A stretch of DNA of 64,000 bases from Gossypium raimondii (taxonomy: Eukaryota; Streptophyta; Magnoliopsida; Malvales; Malvaceae): NCBI RefSeq assembly GCF_025698545.1, contig NC_068566.1:41147192-41211191 (forward strand), read 5' to 3'. Shown piece by piece: positions 46,408 to 57,680 of the stretch (position 1 is the stretch's first letter; each line of letters begins with the position of its first letter). The notes under the pieces were generated by a model. The model saw only the letters and a list, made by a program, of their open reading frames with translations. It made no database searches and was not told where the DNA came from. A program made the position numbers and the translations under genes.

Positions 46408-47133
46408 TAAGGTAGATGAATGCTCAAGCATCCGATTGAAGTTAAATTGAGTAAAAAGTTCGAGTTAGTTAAAATTTTTTATTTTTTCTATCCTAACTTG
46501 ATTTGAAATGTTCTCAAATTGAATCGAGTGAAATGAGATTTATGTCGAGTTGAGTCAAATGAATTTGTTTGAGTTCAATTAAAAAATTAGACTGGTTATA
46601 AACCCGGTTGATAATATGACTAAATTTCAAGTTAAACAACATAAATGCAATATAAATTTGAAAACCTTTTAAAACAAAATAAGAGAAAAAAACCCATGAC
46701 AAACTTTATTTGATATTTTACTTGTTTAAGGCCTCAAATTTATAAATTTGATTTTTAAAAATAATAATTTAGCATTTTATATTTTTAAATATTTTTAGTA
46801 ATTTTAATGTTTTGAATATATAAAATTTTGGAAAAGAAATATTTTATAGAAATTTTGAAGTTTATTTTGAAATTTTTGTTTTTATATGGACCAATTTATA
46901 CATTTTCAAAACTGTTAGGGGCCAAGGAGTATTTACATTAATTTATTATTCAAGTTATTGAATCATTTAAATTATTCAAGTTTTAAAATTCAACTCAACT
47001 CGAACCTAAAAATTGAATTACTTATTCGAAAAACCCAAAAACTCCATTTGATTAACTTCAAATTTAAAAAAAATTTAATTTTTCGAATCGAATCATGTTT
47101 TACTTACCAATAACGAGAATTCACGTCCTTAAT
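46408..47133. mobile_element. MITE-like repeat, copy 3, inside the unit B spacer
   Basis: Carries the block order of the copy at 32279-32940 ('cctaacttgatttgaaatg', 'ggaccaatttatacatttt', 'ggggccaaggagtatttac') and ends 'cacgtccttaa', the inverted partner of its start. The corresponding place in the unit A spacer (about 41715) lacks it, so it entered after the DC1 units separated, or was lost from A. Confidence 0.6.
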
Positions 47134-48204
47134 AATTTAATAGATAGATAATCAAAATATCAAATATTAATAACACAAATGATTAAAATAATTTTTTTAA
47201 AATCAAATAACCAAAATAAAAATATCTAAAAATTAAATAAATTAGTAGTTTACCTTATAAGAAAATAATATAGAATCTATGATTGAACAAAAGAAGAATA
47301 CTACAACAATGGGAAACTCATTTTTAGCCCACGATTTGAGCTACCATATGGCAAAGTCATCCATGCCCAAAGAGCATACTTTTATTCATTAAACTTCTAA
47401 GTCTTTTTGGGTGTCAAAAACAAAGCTGGTGATTCAGAGCAGGGAAAGGTTATGTTAGGTGAGTTGATATTATTGGAAATAACTTCAAAATTTTTTTAAA
47501 AAATAAATTAAAAATTTAATTAATTGATTACTTAATTTGGATTTAATTTTACATGTATGTGATTTTTTCTAAAGATATTCCACTATAAAAGACGATTTAA
47601 GTTTAACTTAATGTTTGTTGCAGCCTTACTTTTATATAATTATAATGAGTAAACTCTCTCACCAAGACTTTTCCCAAGTTATGAGAATAAAATCTCTAAA
47701 GTTTGGATCCATATCAATCACATTTAATGTTGAGGTGCAATTTGAGATAAATAAAAACACCTTTGATAAAGGGATTCTCCATTTTATAAATTTTTTTTCT
47801 TTCTTTATTTGTGCAGTATTAGAGTTAGTCCCAATAAGTTGAAAGCCGGTCTATGTCTCCAACTTGGCTAAATCGAAAGTTGAGCCTTCACTTTCAACTT
47901 TACTTGTACAATCTCCAATATTGCACAAGTAAAGAAAAAAAAAATCATAAAATGGATAATCCCTTAACACATTTTCCTCAACCCGAACTCGTTGATTAAC
48001 CTTCAGCATCGGCTCATCCTCTTGCTTCTTCCAACGAATGTTTGTTAAATATGAAAAGATAATTACATTAGATATCTTTGAGTTTCCTTGTTTAGTAAAA
48101 TACATTCTTCAATTTTACTAAATTCTTTGCTGCATAAAATCCCTTAAAAAGTGATACAAAGATAATAGCATAAACATAGCGAAAAAAATGGCAAGTTTTA
48201 ATAC
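47134..48204. other. downstream spacer of DC1 unit B, second part
   Basis: Matches 41840-42360 with an extra roughly 230-base stretch (about 47765-48010). The open frame at 47851-48105 (-) has no known motif. From about 48205 to 48236 a last DC1 scrap ('tgtcgtagaaaaaa') is fused to the gypsy fossil. Confidence 0.45.
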
Positions 48205-48654
48205 CTCAATGAATTGCTATGTCGTAGAAAAAAGAACCATGAGATAGAGAAGCGTGAAGCATTTTGGTGTGCCTCTAAATACACCCTAGGACACAAGTGC
48301 ACTAAATCCCGACTCTATCAGTTGGTGGTGGAGCCTCAATCTGATTGCTTAGTGGATCCAAAACCTCAAGTAATAAAGGAATTCCTGAACTATCTTGAAC
48401 AATTGGAAGTGGTGGAGCAAGATGCTGAAAATACCATTCCAGTACTTTCTCTACATGCATTGCAGGGTTCTCAAGGCCATAATACTATGAAGGTAGCAGC
48501 CAAAATGGGGCATACGGAGGTAATTATTCTTGTAGACTTGGACTTTGTAGATTCAAAGTTGGTCAGGAGATTAAACTTACTTGTGGAACAATTAGTCAAC
48601 TGAAAATTATGATAGCTGATGGGGGCAGTTTAATAACCAAAGGCTTATGCAGAG

Positions 48655-50118
48655 TAGAGGTGCTCATGGGCCAGGCGGTCCGCCCGAAATGGGAGAGGGT
48701 TTGGGTAAAAATATAGGCCCAAAATATAGGCTTGGATAAAAAACGAGGCCCGTTTAGAAAATAGGCCGGGCCTCGGACAAAAATTTTTAGCGGCCCGGCC
48801 CGAATATAATATATTTATTTTTTATTTTTTGTTTTTTAAAACATTTCTTTTCTTCCCCATTTCCCCTCTTCCAAAAATATAAATGACTCAAATTCAATTA
48901 TAATCTTCTTGCCTTTAAAAAGAATATATACTTTATTTTCTTTCCAAAAATAGAAAGGTATTTTCAACAACCTTGGTAACCATCAATTGCCACAAGAGAG
49001 CTGATCGTGAACCTGAGTCACTGAGCCATGGTTGGTTGTCCACCAAAATGTAGAATTTCTTACTTTCAAGGACCAAGAAAAGGCTAAGATCAGAAAGATA
49101 AGACTGCAAGTCTCTGCAATCAGACATTAAATGACAAAAGTTCAATAGACAAAAGAAAAGCAGGTTACACTGAAGATTTATTAATGAAATAACCATATCA
49201 TATTACCATATAGAAGTCAGGTAAACTCAGTAAGATCCAAATTATCTGTGGATTCTACTAGGAAGTTTTCCATTGAAATAGTTTCACAAAACCAGATAAA
49301 AGTCCATTCTTATTCTTCTATTGTTCCTATAAAGCAATTCCTCGGAAACATACAGCATTGCCAAATTAAAATAAAAACCATATAATCTCATCAGAAAAAT
49401 GTAATCAGCAATTGGAGAAAATGACAATGTACGAAGAATGCTATTCATAAGATTAAATTATAAACTAATAACTGAAGCCAAAGATTTTTAATCTAATGAA
49501 ATTCAACATAGATAATGCTTAAAAGATACCCGGTTTGGAGACTGGTTAAAGGAAAAACAGAGCGTCCATCCTCTGTTCAGCAAATCACTCACGTGGGGGA
49601 AACAACACAATTCTCATTAATATCCAAAATAAGGTACAGTAATACTTTTTTTTTAAATATAAAGAGAGAGGGAGGGTAAATTGACCTTGATGAAAGGAAG
49701 TCCATGACAATTAAAGAGTAAACGGTGAAAAATAAAATATCGAACTTCGTAATGTTTTCATGTATTATGATTATGTTCTTTTCCCATGGGGGCTAAGAAA
49801 CCTGGGAAATAAGCGAGACATGCGCTGGGATGAATGTTATGGCTGTTCCTATCCTATTTACCTGCGCCTTTTGTCTTCTTTTCTTCGCCAATCGCCATGC
49901 ATGCATATATTAAATAAGACAGACATACTACTGCTACTTTACTTCCAAAAAGTTGTATGTAAATTACATACTACTACTTCCTAAGCCCGGGCTGAGTATT
50001 TTTTTTCCGAATCGGGCTTGGACAAAATTTTAGACCCATATTTCAGGTCAGGCCGGGCCCGGGCTTAAGAAAGGGGTCAAAATTTATTTTGGACTGGCTT
50101 GGCTCATGAACACCTCTA
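48655..50118. mobile_element. hAT-type element, copy 2 (1464 bp), with internal cargo
   Basis: Termini TAGAGGTGCTCATGGGCC and, reversed, GGCTCATGAACACCTCTA; identical 8-bp ATGCAGAG at 48647-48654 and 50119-50126. GC-rich 'gggccggg' subterminal blocks match copies 1 and 3, but the middle is about 1.1 kb longer and not AT-rich filler: it holds an exon-like host fragment (48972-49112, minus). No hAT transposase. Confidence 0.88.
48972..49112 (-). pseudogene. exon-like gene fragment carried in the hAT element
   Basis: The minus strand shows an open segment with KKFYILVDNQPWLSDSGSR followed by LLWQLMVTK, bounded by an AG acceptor ('attgcag') and a GT donor right after the AAG codon. The KFYILVDNxPWL and WQLMVTK words match an uncharacterised conserved plant protein as I remember it; this is not checked. 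The flanks look intronic. A captured, non-functional exon is the simplest reading. Confidence 0.45.
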
Positions 50119-50310
50119 ATGCAGAGTAGTAAGTTGGGAAGCTCAAGGACATGAATTTACCATACACTTTTTGGTCCTATCTATTAAAGGTTGTGACGTG
50201 GTCTTAGAAGTACAATGGCTTTTGTCTTTAGGGTCCATCTTATGGAATTTTGGATCACTCACAATGCAGTTTGAGCACCAGAATAAAACTTGCAATTTAC
50301 AAGGCATTTC

Positions 50311-51240
50311 TGTAACAATTCGTTTTTTAGTAGTGTTAGAAATAATAGTTTCAGAACCACAATTTTGACGTGTGAGTCTGAAAATATTAATTATTTAATA
50401 TTTACGAGGTCGTTAGTATTGTATTAAAAATTGGTTTAGAAATTTTGACGTTTAGATAGTCAATTAAGTAAAAAGGACTAAAACTTAAAAAGTGAAAAAG
50501 TCAATTGCTATTAGAGTTTTAGCGCTAATTGGGTGATTAAGTAAAATAGGATGGGTTAATATGAAAAATAAGCCATTTCAATAGTTAGTGGTAGAGGTGC
50601 TCATCGGCCGGGCAGCTTGGCCCAGCCCGACTGCCCGCCCGAAATATGGGAGGGTTCGGGTAAAAATATAGGCCCGAAATATGGGAGGGTTCGGGTAAAA
50701 ATATAGGCCCGAAATATGGGTTTGGACAAAAAAAGAGGCCCGTTTTCTAAACGGGCCGGGCCTCAGGCACCACTTTTTTGGCCCCGGGCCTGATAAATAT
50801 ATATTTTTTATTTTTAAAATATTTTTAAAATACTTTTTTTTAAATATTTTTAAAATACTTTTTTTTATTTTTTAAAAGAATTTTGGTATTTATTAAAAAA
50901 ATGGGCCGGGCTCGGGCTTAGAAATTTTTTCCCGGACCGAGTCTGGACAAAATTTCAAGCCCATATTTCGGGCCGAGCTCGGGCCTAGGACACGGGCCGA
51001 AATTTTTTATTGGCCCGGCCTGGCCCATGAGCACCTCTAGTTAGTGGACGGTAGGTAATTGGAAATGGAATAAAAATATAACGAATGGTATTTTTGTAAT
51101 TAAGTTGAAACCAAAACAAAAGGAAATAAAAGAAATTGGTCATCATTTTGGTTATATTTTTGGCTGTAGAACAGAATGCCATTGTTGGGAGAAGAAGAAG
51201 CTTTGGCTTGCTAATTCTCCCTTGCATGTAAGTGAGTTTA
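50311..51240 (+). mobile_element. gypsy LTR fragment, invaded by hAT copy 3
   Basis: Starts TGTAACAATTCGTTTTTTAG directly after the gag-protease fossil. The start aligns well with the LTR fragment at 62852 ('tgtaacaactcgtttttca', 'gtttcag', 'accacaa'), so both are one family. The 3' end is not clear; about 51240 is a rough limit. Confidence 0.5.
50592..51039. mobile_element. hAT-type MITE, copy 3 (448 bp)
   Basis: Termini TAGAGGTGCTCATCGGCC and its reverse ending CATGAGCACCTCTA; identical 8-bp GTTAGTGG at 50584-50591 and 51040-51047. A unit of about 36 bases ('cccgaaatatgggaggg' plus 'ttcgggtaaaaatatagg') is repeated in tandem near 50637-50710. Best-preserved termini of the three copies, so probably the youngest. 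Confidence 0.92.
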
Positions 51241-51794
51241 TGATCCATTTTTCATGAATTTTAAGTTAATTTATTATGCGATACAATCGACTATGATGAA
51301 TTTAAATTTTTTATGTTAATTTATTTTCTAAGTATATAATTGTTTAATTATCATTTATATTATCTAATATAATTGTTAGTGGTACTAGCCTACATTTTCT
51401 GAGTTTAAGTTTGTAGTGACTTTTAATCTCATTGACTACTCCATGTATTACCATTAAATTTTAAGCTGTATGCTCAACAAGCTGTAAAACATATTCAAGA
51501 ATGTTGCATGATGCCTGAGTTGTAATCTGGGAGTTAAGCATCATCGAGTTTCCTGTTCTACTTGTATGAAAGGGAACAAATGTTCTATTACAGCTGAGGT
51601 CGAGGTCTATGTAATAGTTCTTGCTATTTGGTGATGGCTGCTTATTTTTTTAGTATACTTACCCTTACACCTTCATGTTCATGACTTTGCCTCAATAAAG
51701 CTGAGCTTATTTCTTAAACAACTGAATTTTCTTTTTCTTTTTTTCTTTTTTGTCAAATTTGTTATCTCTGATTATTACTCATGTCCACATCCAG
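51241..51794. other. upstream of the DRP3 relic, nothing recognised
   Basis: No GTPase-domain exons of the dynamin relative could be found here. A T-rich tract at about 51727-51750 precedes the first relic exon. Confidence 0.4.
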
Positions 51795-54700
51795 GGAGAA
51801 CAAGGAGCAGCCTTATTGCACATTCTTAGAAGATACTGTGATGGTGAGGTTTTTATTTTCCAATATGTTCCATTTTTACCGTTTCGAAAAATATGTACTT
51901 ACACTTATTATCTAGTATATTTGTATATGTTGCCTTCTAATTTCAAGTGGGACAGCGGAATGTTGCTCACTAAATTTTCTGCTGTTGCTAAGTTTTCTAT
52001 TTTGCTTTTGTTGTCTCATTGTTGGAAAGATTTTTCTGCTATGGTTGATGGAAAAAGTCAGGACATGTCAACTAAAGAATTGTTTGGAGGAGCCAGGATC
52101 CACTACCTTTTTCAGTTTGTGAAGCTCTTAGAGGTTATGATTCTGTCTTTCTAAAGCTCTTATGTAATTGATGCTCTATCTTTTTGTGTTGTCTGGAATT
52201 TTCCCTGCTTGAGAACTAGGAGATTAGCTGCCTTTTTACAGGAAGTGGACCCTTGTGCAAAGTTGACTGACGAGGATATTGTGTATGCCCTTAGAAATTC
52301 CTCTGGTCTAAGAAATGTTCCATTTGTCCCAGAGGTGAGCATGACAGTGATTGGTTAAAACTTAACCAATTGTTGAAATCAGTGGATCTTATAAATCATG
52401 TATGTCGCTGGGTTTCAGGTTCCATTTGAAGTTTTGGTTAGAAGACAAATTGCTCAGTTGTCAGACCCTTGTCATCAGTGTCTATGATGAACTGGTAAAG
52501 GCGAGAATAGTACTTCATATAGTACTGGGATCTTTTACCTAATGAAATTATGAGTTCAATATGTGGATATGGTGAATAGAGTGAATTTTGTGCAACAGTT
52601 TGCAAGGCTTGTGAATCAACTGGATTGAAGAGGTTCCCATCGTTAAGAAGACACATAAATGACGTTGTAAGAAATTTTTTAGATGCTGGTGCTAAGCCTG
52701 CTGAGACAATGATACGAAATGTCATTTGAGATGAAGGTTATTTATTTCTTATTTTCCTTCTTTTATATAATATCTACAATAATGTAGGAGTTAGTGTGTA
52801 TGCTGCAATATCTATTGGGTACCCAAAAAATGACATGATAAGGAGTTTCTAGAAACCTAGGGTCTACTCGTGGATATGCATGTCGTTGCCTGTATGACAT
52901 GTGGATCCTTACGGAAATACATTGGGCCTAGAAGAAACTTAGTAGGAAACAAAAAAGAAACTTCTAAAATGCCTGATGAAAATTTCGAGTCCTGTTTAGT
53001 GATTCTGTAATTATTCATGCTCTTTTGTTTAGATGGGATTTGGTTAGCACCCTCTTTAGTACAAAAAATTTAGCACCAACTATCAGCTTGTATCTGTTCC
53101 TAGTAGGTATGATTTTTTCTGCTTTCATGATTCATTTTATTTGATATGATCCTTTTTTTTCATCTCTCACAGAAAGCAACTATACCTCAGTTGATTTGAC
53201 TAGTATAGGTTTCAGATCTAATTTTTACAGACCATTTTGTGATTCACCCACCAAGATATAAGCTACCATGTCTTCTATTAAAATCATATATTTGAAATAT
53301 TCTATAATGCATGATTATAAATTTTTTATTTTCATTTTCTTTAATATCAGATGGATTATATAAATTCTTCGCATCCAAGTTTTATTGGTGGGAACAAAGC
53401 TGTTGAGCTTGCTGTGAAGCAGATGAGACATCAAAGGTATAGATGTTATTTCAGTTGAATCAACGTGTAGGAAGTTAGCCCTTTAGCATGGAGTTATAGT
53501 TTTATATTGCTCACTTCGGTGCAGCATTCATCTTCCTATGTGAGACTGACTGACAGTTGAAGCTGAATTTTCTGGAGGGATGTGAAATTGTATTAAAAGA
53601 ACATATTATAACGTCTATTCTATTATTACAGAAATTAATAGCAAATAATTGTTTTGAAATCTGAGGTTGATTCACATGTAATCATTTACACACTAAATTG
53701 ACAACTGCATGATTCTATCATGACTTCTCAAGTTCTTTTTATTGGTTGATTTGTTGTTCTGCAACAATAATGGGTATATATTGTTAACTTTATACATGAT
53801 ATGGACACATTTACTTCATCTTTTTATCATTCAAGAGAGAGCGGATGCTGAAAAGGTACCTATATCTGACAAGGGCCAGTTCTCCCAAACTGTTTGTTGA
53901 AAGTTGTCAACAATGCAGCAGCATGCAAATGTCCACAAGAATGCAGCAGCAAGCTAATGTCCATTATGTGTTTTGGTTATTAAACTTTTGTAACGCGTGA
54001 CTTTTATTGGTTTGATTGTAACATTTTGTTTAGCCAAGGATTAGTCAAGTATTTAGCTGATTTAGTAGCTTTTTAGGTTATCATTAAGCTGATTTTACAG
54101 CTTGGATACTAGTGCAAGTCAAGTTTGTTTTCTTCCAATGTATTTGAACTACTTATGTACATGTTATATTGCTAATTGAAGTAATGAGATAAGTCAACAC
54201 TTTTCTTTCATTCAACATCCGTTTTGCTTCTGTTTTTCATCTTTCAAACACAAATTTTTGGTGTTTTGATCTTTGCATACTGATTTAAACTCAACAATGT
54301 TGCTTCTCGATCGGTATTGAATGGTGTTTCTAATCAGGTGTCTGTTTTTACATTTTTATTTTACTTTTTTTTTTGTAAGAATTCATTTGGGGAGGAAGTA
54401 GGCTTAAAGGAAATTGCTAGAAATGAACATAAAGCTCTCCAAGCTTCAGGCTTTGTCTTATGATATATTAGGTTTCTTATCTGTCTTTGTGAAGATATCT
54501 CAGTTGGTAATAGATGAATATTCTTTTTGAGCACCCTAGCAAACAAGCTCCATTCATGCCCCTAGATATATCTCCTTGAAGTACTAAAACTGAGTCTTAT
54601 TCTCATCCCTTGATTATTTGAAGCACTTATCCTTATCTATCTAGTTCATATACTTGTTAGCAATAAATGCATGCTTCAATTACTTTGAGTGAGAACGGTT

Positions 54701-56332
54701 GACCCTTAGTGTACTGCTCTTCAATGCATCACACCGACCTTTGTTCGTATATGCAAGTGAAACCCTTCTAACACAGTAGGAGAATACCATTATGCTTTAT
54801 CACATAGGAATCCCTTAATATTTTTGTGAGGACCAATTGTAAGCTAAGGGTAATTGTGGCATCATGGTTCAGACTGAGGTAACATCTTGGTGGTAGACTT
54901 GGGTTAATTTTCTTTAAAGGGAAAAAAAGAGGAAAGAAGTGTAAACATCTGGAAATATGAACCATGCTTATCATTTACTTTTTATGCACTTAATCTATGA
55001 TGGCATTTTGGCAGGGAAATCATCTTCGGTCAAATAATGGGCGACCTGTATTAACTGGTAATTTACTCTTAACTGAAGACTAGTCCAAGTTTGTTTGTTT
55101 CTCGTTTATTTTTGTTTTCTTTCTCACATGATTCTAGTATGACTGGTTGACTGAAAATATGATGCTTTTTCTTTTACATGTTGAAAAGAAAATATGAAAT
55201 TCCGGCTGTGTGTTTATGATTGATCCGGGTCGGAATGTTTCAGTGTATCAACAGTGCACTGCAATTTCAAGATCTGTGTATGTATGATAACATTCCACTT
55301 GGCTGAAGATATAGTATGAGATGGATGTGTATTGTAATACATTCTGTTGGAACATCTTATTCTTATGGTTAATGTCCCTTGCAGAGACTACAGCACTATT
55401 CTGTGTTATATGCTTCAAAGAAAAAACTCATTAATATAGTATTTACATTGCCAAGAACAATGGAAGGAAGGATCCAAATTTAACACTATAGAAAATTAAA
55501 ATAATTTTATATTTCCACAAATAGTTTTACCATTATTTCTGAATCTTCTAAGCGAGTTTGTGACATTCATATAGATGATACCCATAGGCCTTCGCATGGA
55601 CAGTTTTTTAGGGCTGTTCATTAATAAGCATCAACTTAGGTAACTTTTATTTAGGTGGCAGTTTATCTACAAGGAGTTGGGGCATTTCTTCAATATTTGG
55701 GAGCAAGGCCTCATCTAGAGGGACTGCAGCTACTGAATCTCCTGAAGAAACTCTACATGATGCAGAGAATATGTCATCAACAATCCAACTGAGAGAGGTA
55801 TCTATACATTTTAAAGCCTTGCACTGGTGTGTGAGAAAGTGTTGATGACTTTGTTTTTCTTTATAGCAGCATATCTTGCTTGTCCTAAATTCACTTCCTT
55901 CATGTTTTCCCTTGGTGATCTCAGCCTCCATCAATCTTAAGACCACTTGAAATGTCAGAGAATGAAGCTACAGAAATAATTATCACCAGAATACTTATGA
56001 AATCCTACTTTGATATAGTCCGTAAGAACATTCAAGACTTAGTGCCAAAGGCTATAATGCAATTTCTGGTAATACTGTTTCGTTTAACTCTCCTGTTAGT
56101 CAAGTTTAAAGTTATTATTCTGACAAATCTAAAATATTTTCCCCCTTTTTATCAGTTCAGGTCAATCATACAAAAGGAAACCTTCATAACACTTTTATAC
56201 AAATACTGTACCAGTATGTCTCTTTTGGTTGATGGTGTTTTTGAAGTATATCATGTTTTAGTTTTGACTGAAACTATTTTTCTGCCTTCTTTAGACGCTA
56301 AATGAAGTTTCAACGCAGGAATACAAACTTGG
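51795..56332 (+). pseudogene. DRP3: dynamin-related protein 3 (DRP3-like) relic, 5'-truncated, introns kept
   Basis: DRP3 GTPases pinch mitochondria and peroxisomes during division. Only the stalk to C-terminal half is found here, as ordered exons with splice borders: 51795-51843 (GEQGAALLHILRRYCD), 52030-52133 (FSAMVDGKSQDMST...GGARIHYLFQ), 52242-52334 (EVDPCAKLTDEDIVYALRN), 52419 to about 52500 (VPFEVLVRRQIAQLSDP), about 52600-52735 (RFPSLRRHINDVVRNFLDAG), 53351-53436 (MDYINSSHPSFIGG), about 55654-55799 (RSWGISSIFGSKASS), 55925-56068 (IVRKNIQDLVPKAIM, start of the GED) and about 56296-56332. Defects: no GTPase domain, a frame loss after CHQC, a TGA after ETMIRNVI, and the main GED exon missing before the last piece. 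Because introns persist it is a duplicated, decayed gene, not a retrocopy. The short pieces at 53833 and 55016 are uncertain exons. Confidence 0.8.
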
Positions 56333-57612
56333 GTATTGATGCTAGTCCCGGATGACCAAATTCTCCCGAATCACCAACGGTAAGAGAAGTTCATCTTGTA
56401 TGTTGTCATCCAGCGAGCCCAGAGCTCGGAAACTACTCTATCCAGAAGAGCCACCATTGTGTTTCAGCTCCAATGTTGGACTCCGCTACTAGTTGGTTAG
56501 AATGCACGTCTCAGTTCCCAGATCCCACTGATTGAATTTGGTGCCTAGCCAGGGGATTAATGCATCTCATAAGTGATAGGCTTGTTCCTAGATTACAGTT
56601 TACATAGCTTCATACGTTCTAGCAGCGAAGTTTGGTTAACTGGATTTGCTATGTCAATATTGTTTTTATGAGAGTGTTTCAATTTTGCCCGTCACTAGTT
56701 GCGAGAAGAGAATTTTCATTTCATTTTTCTTTAGGCATCCATGTTCAATCATTTGTATTTGATTAATATTCGAACGTGAGTGAGAAAAAGAAAATTGGGT
56801 GCATTCTAAATTTGGGTCCTGTTACATTTCTTTTTGCTCCTGTAATCTATAATTTAGTTGAACGATCACACCTGCTGTAAACAGTCCTAAATTTACTCTT
56901 CTGTTCTTTGAAAAGAAAAGGGAAAACAAGTAACCATCACAAGAAATTAACATGGACTGCCAACAACACCTACATCTTATAAGTAAATGGGATAAAAAAA
57001 ATTCGTCATCTCAATTAATTAAAAAATTTTCATTTAATTCGATCGAATATTAAAGTGAATTTTTATTTTGGCTTTAAGAAAATTGACTGAGTGTGGGTGT
57101 TTAAATGAAGTATATATCTTTAGGTGAAAGTATCCCACTAGTCCCCATACTATGAAAAGAGGAGCAAACAGCAGAGCATTTAAGTCATTGTATTTTTTAA
57201 ATGTAAGCAAATTGGTAAAATTATTAACGTTTGTACTGGAAACTATCCAAAGGGATGACAAGATAAATGACTTTTTTTGGTTTATTATGGAAATTTAAAA
57301 TTAAATGGTAATGACTAAACTGCAAACAGGGTAAACGTTGGGGTAGCCCAAAGAAATTAAACCATTGTTTTTAAATCAGCTAGTTCGCACGTTTCTTCTC
57401 CTCCACTGTGATTTTATTTTCCTGTAAATACCAAAGCCCCTCAACAGTCAAACTCCTAAGTAGTTAATGAAGGTGGTTTTCAGCTCATCTACTTCACCCA
57501 CTATTTTATTTTTTCATTTATAGATAATCAATCCTTCCCTTATTCTCTTTAATCCCATCTGTTTCTGCCTAACCGAACTGCTAAAGATTCCCCTTTTCGT
57601 TATCGTGCGCTC
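56333..57612. other. intergenic between the DRP3 relic and KCR1
   Basis: No gene. A 43-base block at 56943-56985 recurs in KCR1 intron 2 (59198-59240). The C/T-rich zone from about 57390 on is presumably KCR1 promoter-proximal DNA. Confidence 0.4.
56943..56985 (+). repeat. 43-bp direct repeat, copy upstream of KCR1
   Basis: 'attaacatggactgccaaca' and 'acacctacat' followed by 'ataagta' are shared with 59198-59240; only two of 43 positions differ. Confidence 0.85.
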
Positions 57613-57620
57613 TATTTATA
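57613..57620 (+). promoter_or_regulatory. TATA box of KCR1
   Basis: TATTTATA 61 bases before the KCR1 ATG, giving a short leader of about 30 bases. Confidence 0.55.
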
Positions 57621-57680
57621 TCCCTTAGATCTCTTTCTTTGGTACTCACACAAGTTTCAAGTTTCTCCTCTACGTAATCC

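Larger units (their letters stand above)
48236..50310 (+). mobile_element. Ty3/gypsy gag-protease fossil, split by a hAT element
   Basis: Left of the hAT insertion the frame reads like the gag end of a chromoviral-type gypsy element (KREAFWCASKYTLGHKC knuckle-like block) followed by a decayed protease; right of it, after 50118, a GCDVVLEVQWLLSLGSILWN block is the standard gypsy stretch after the protease. No reverse transcriptase or integrase is present. The fossil is old and broken, with the hAT element at 48655-50118 inserted in it. Confidence 0.75.
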
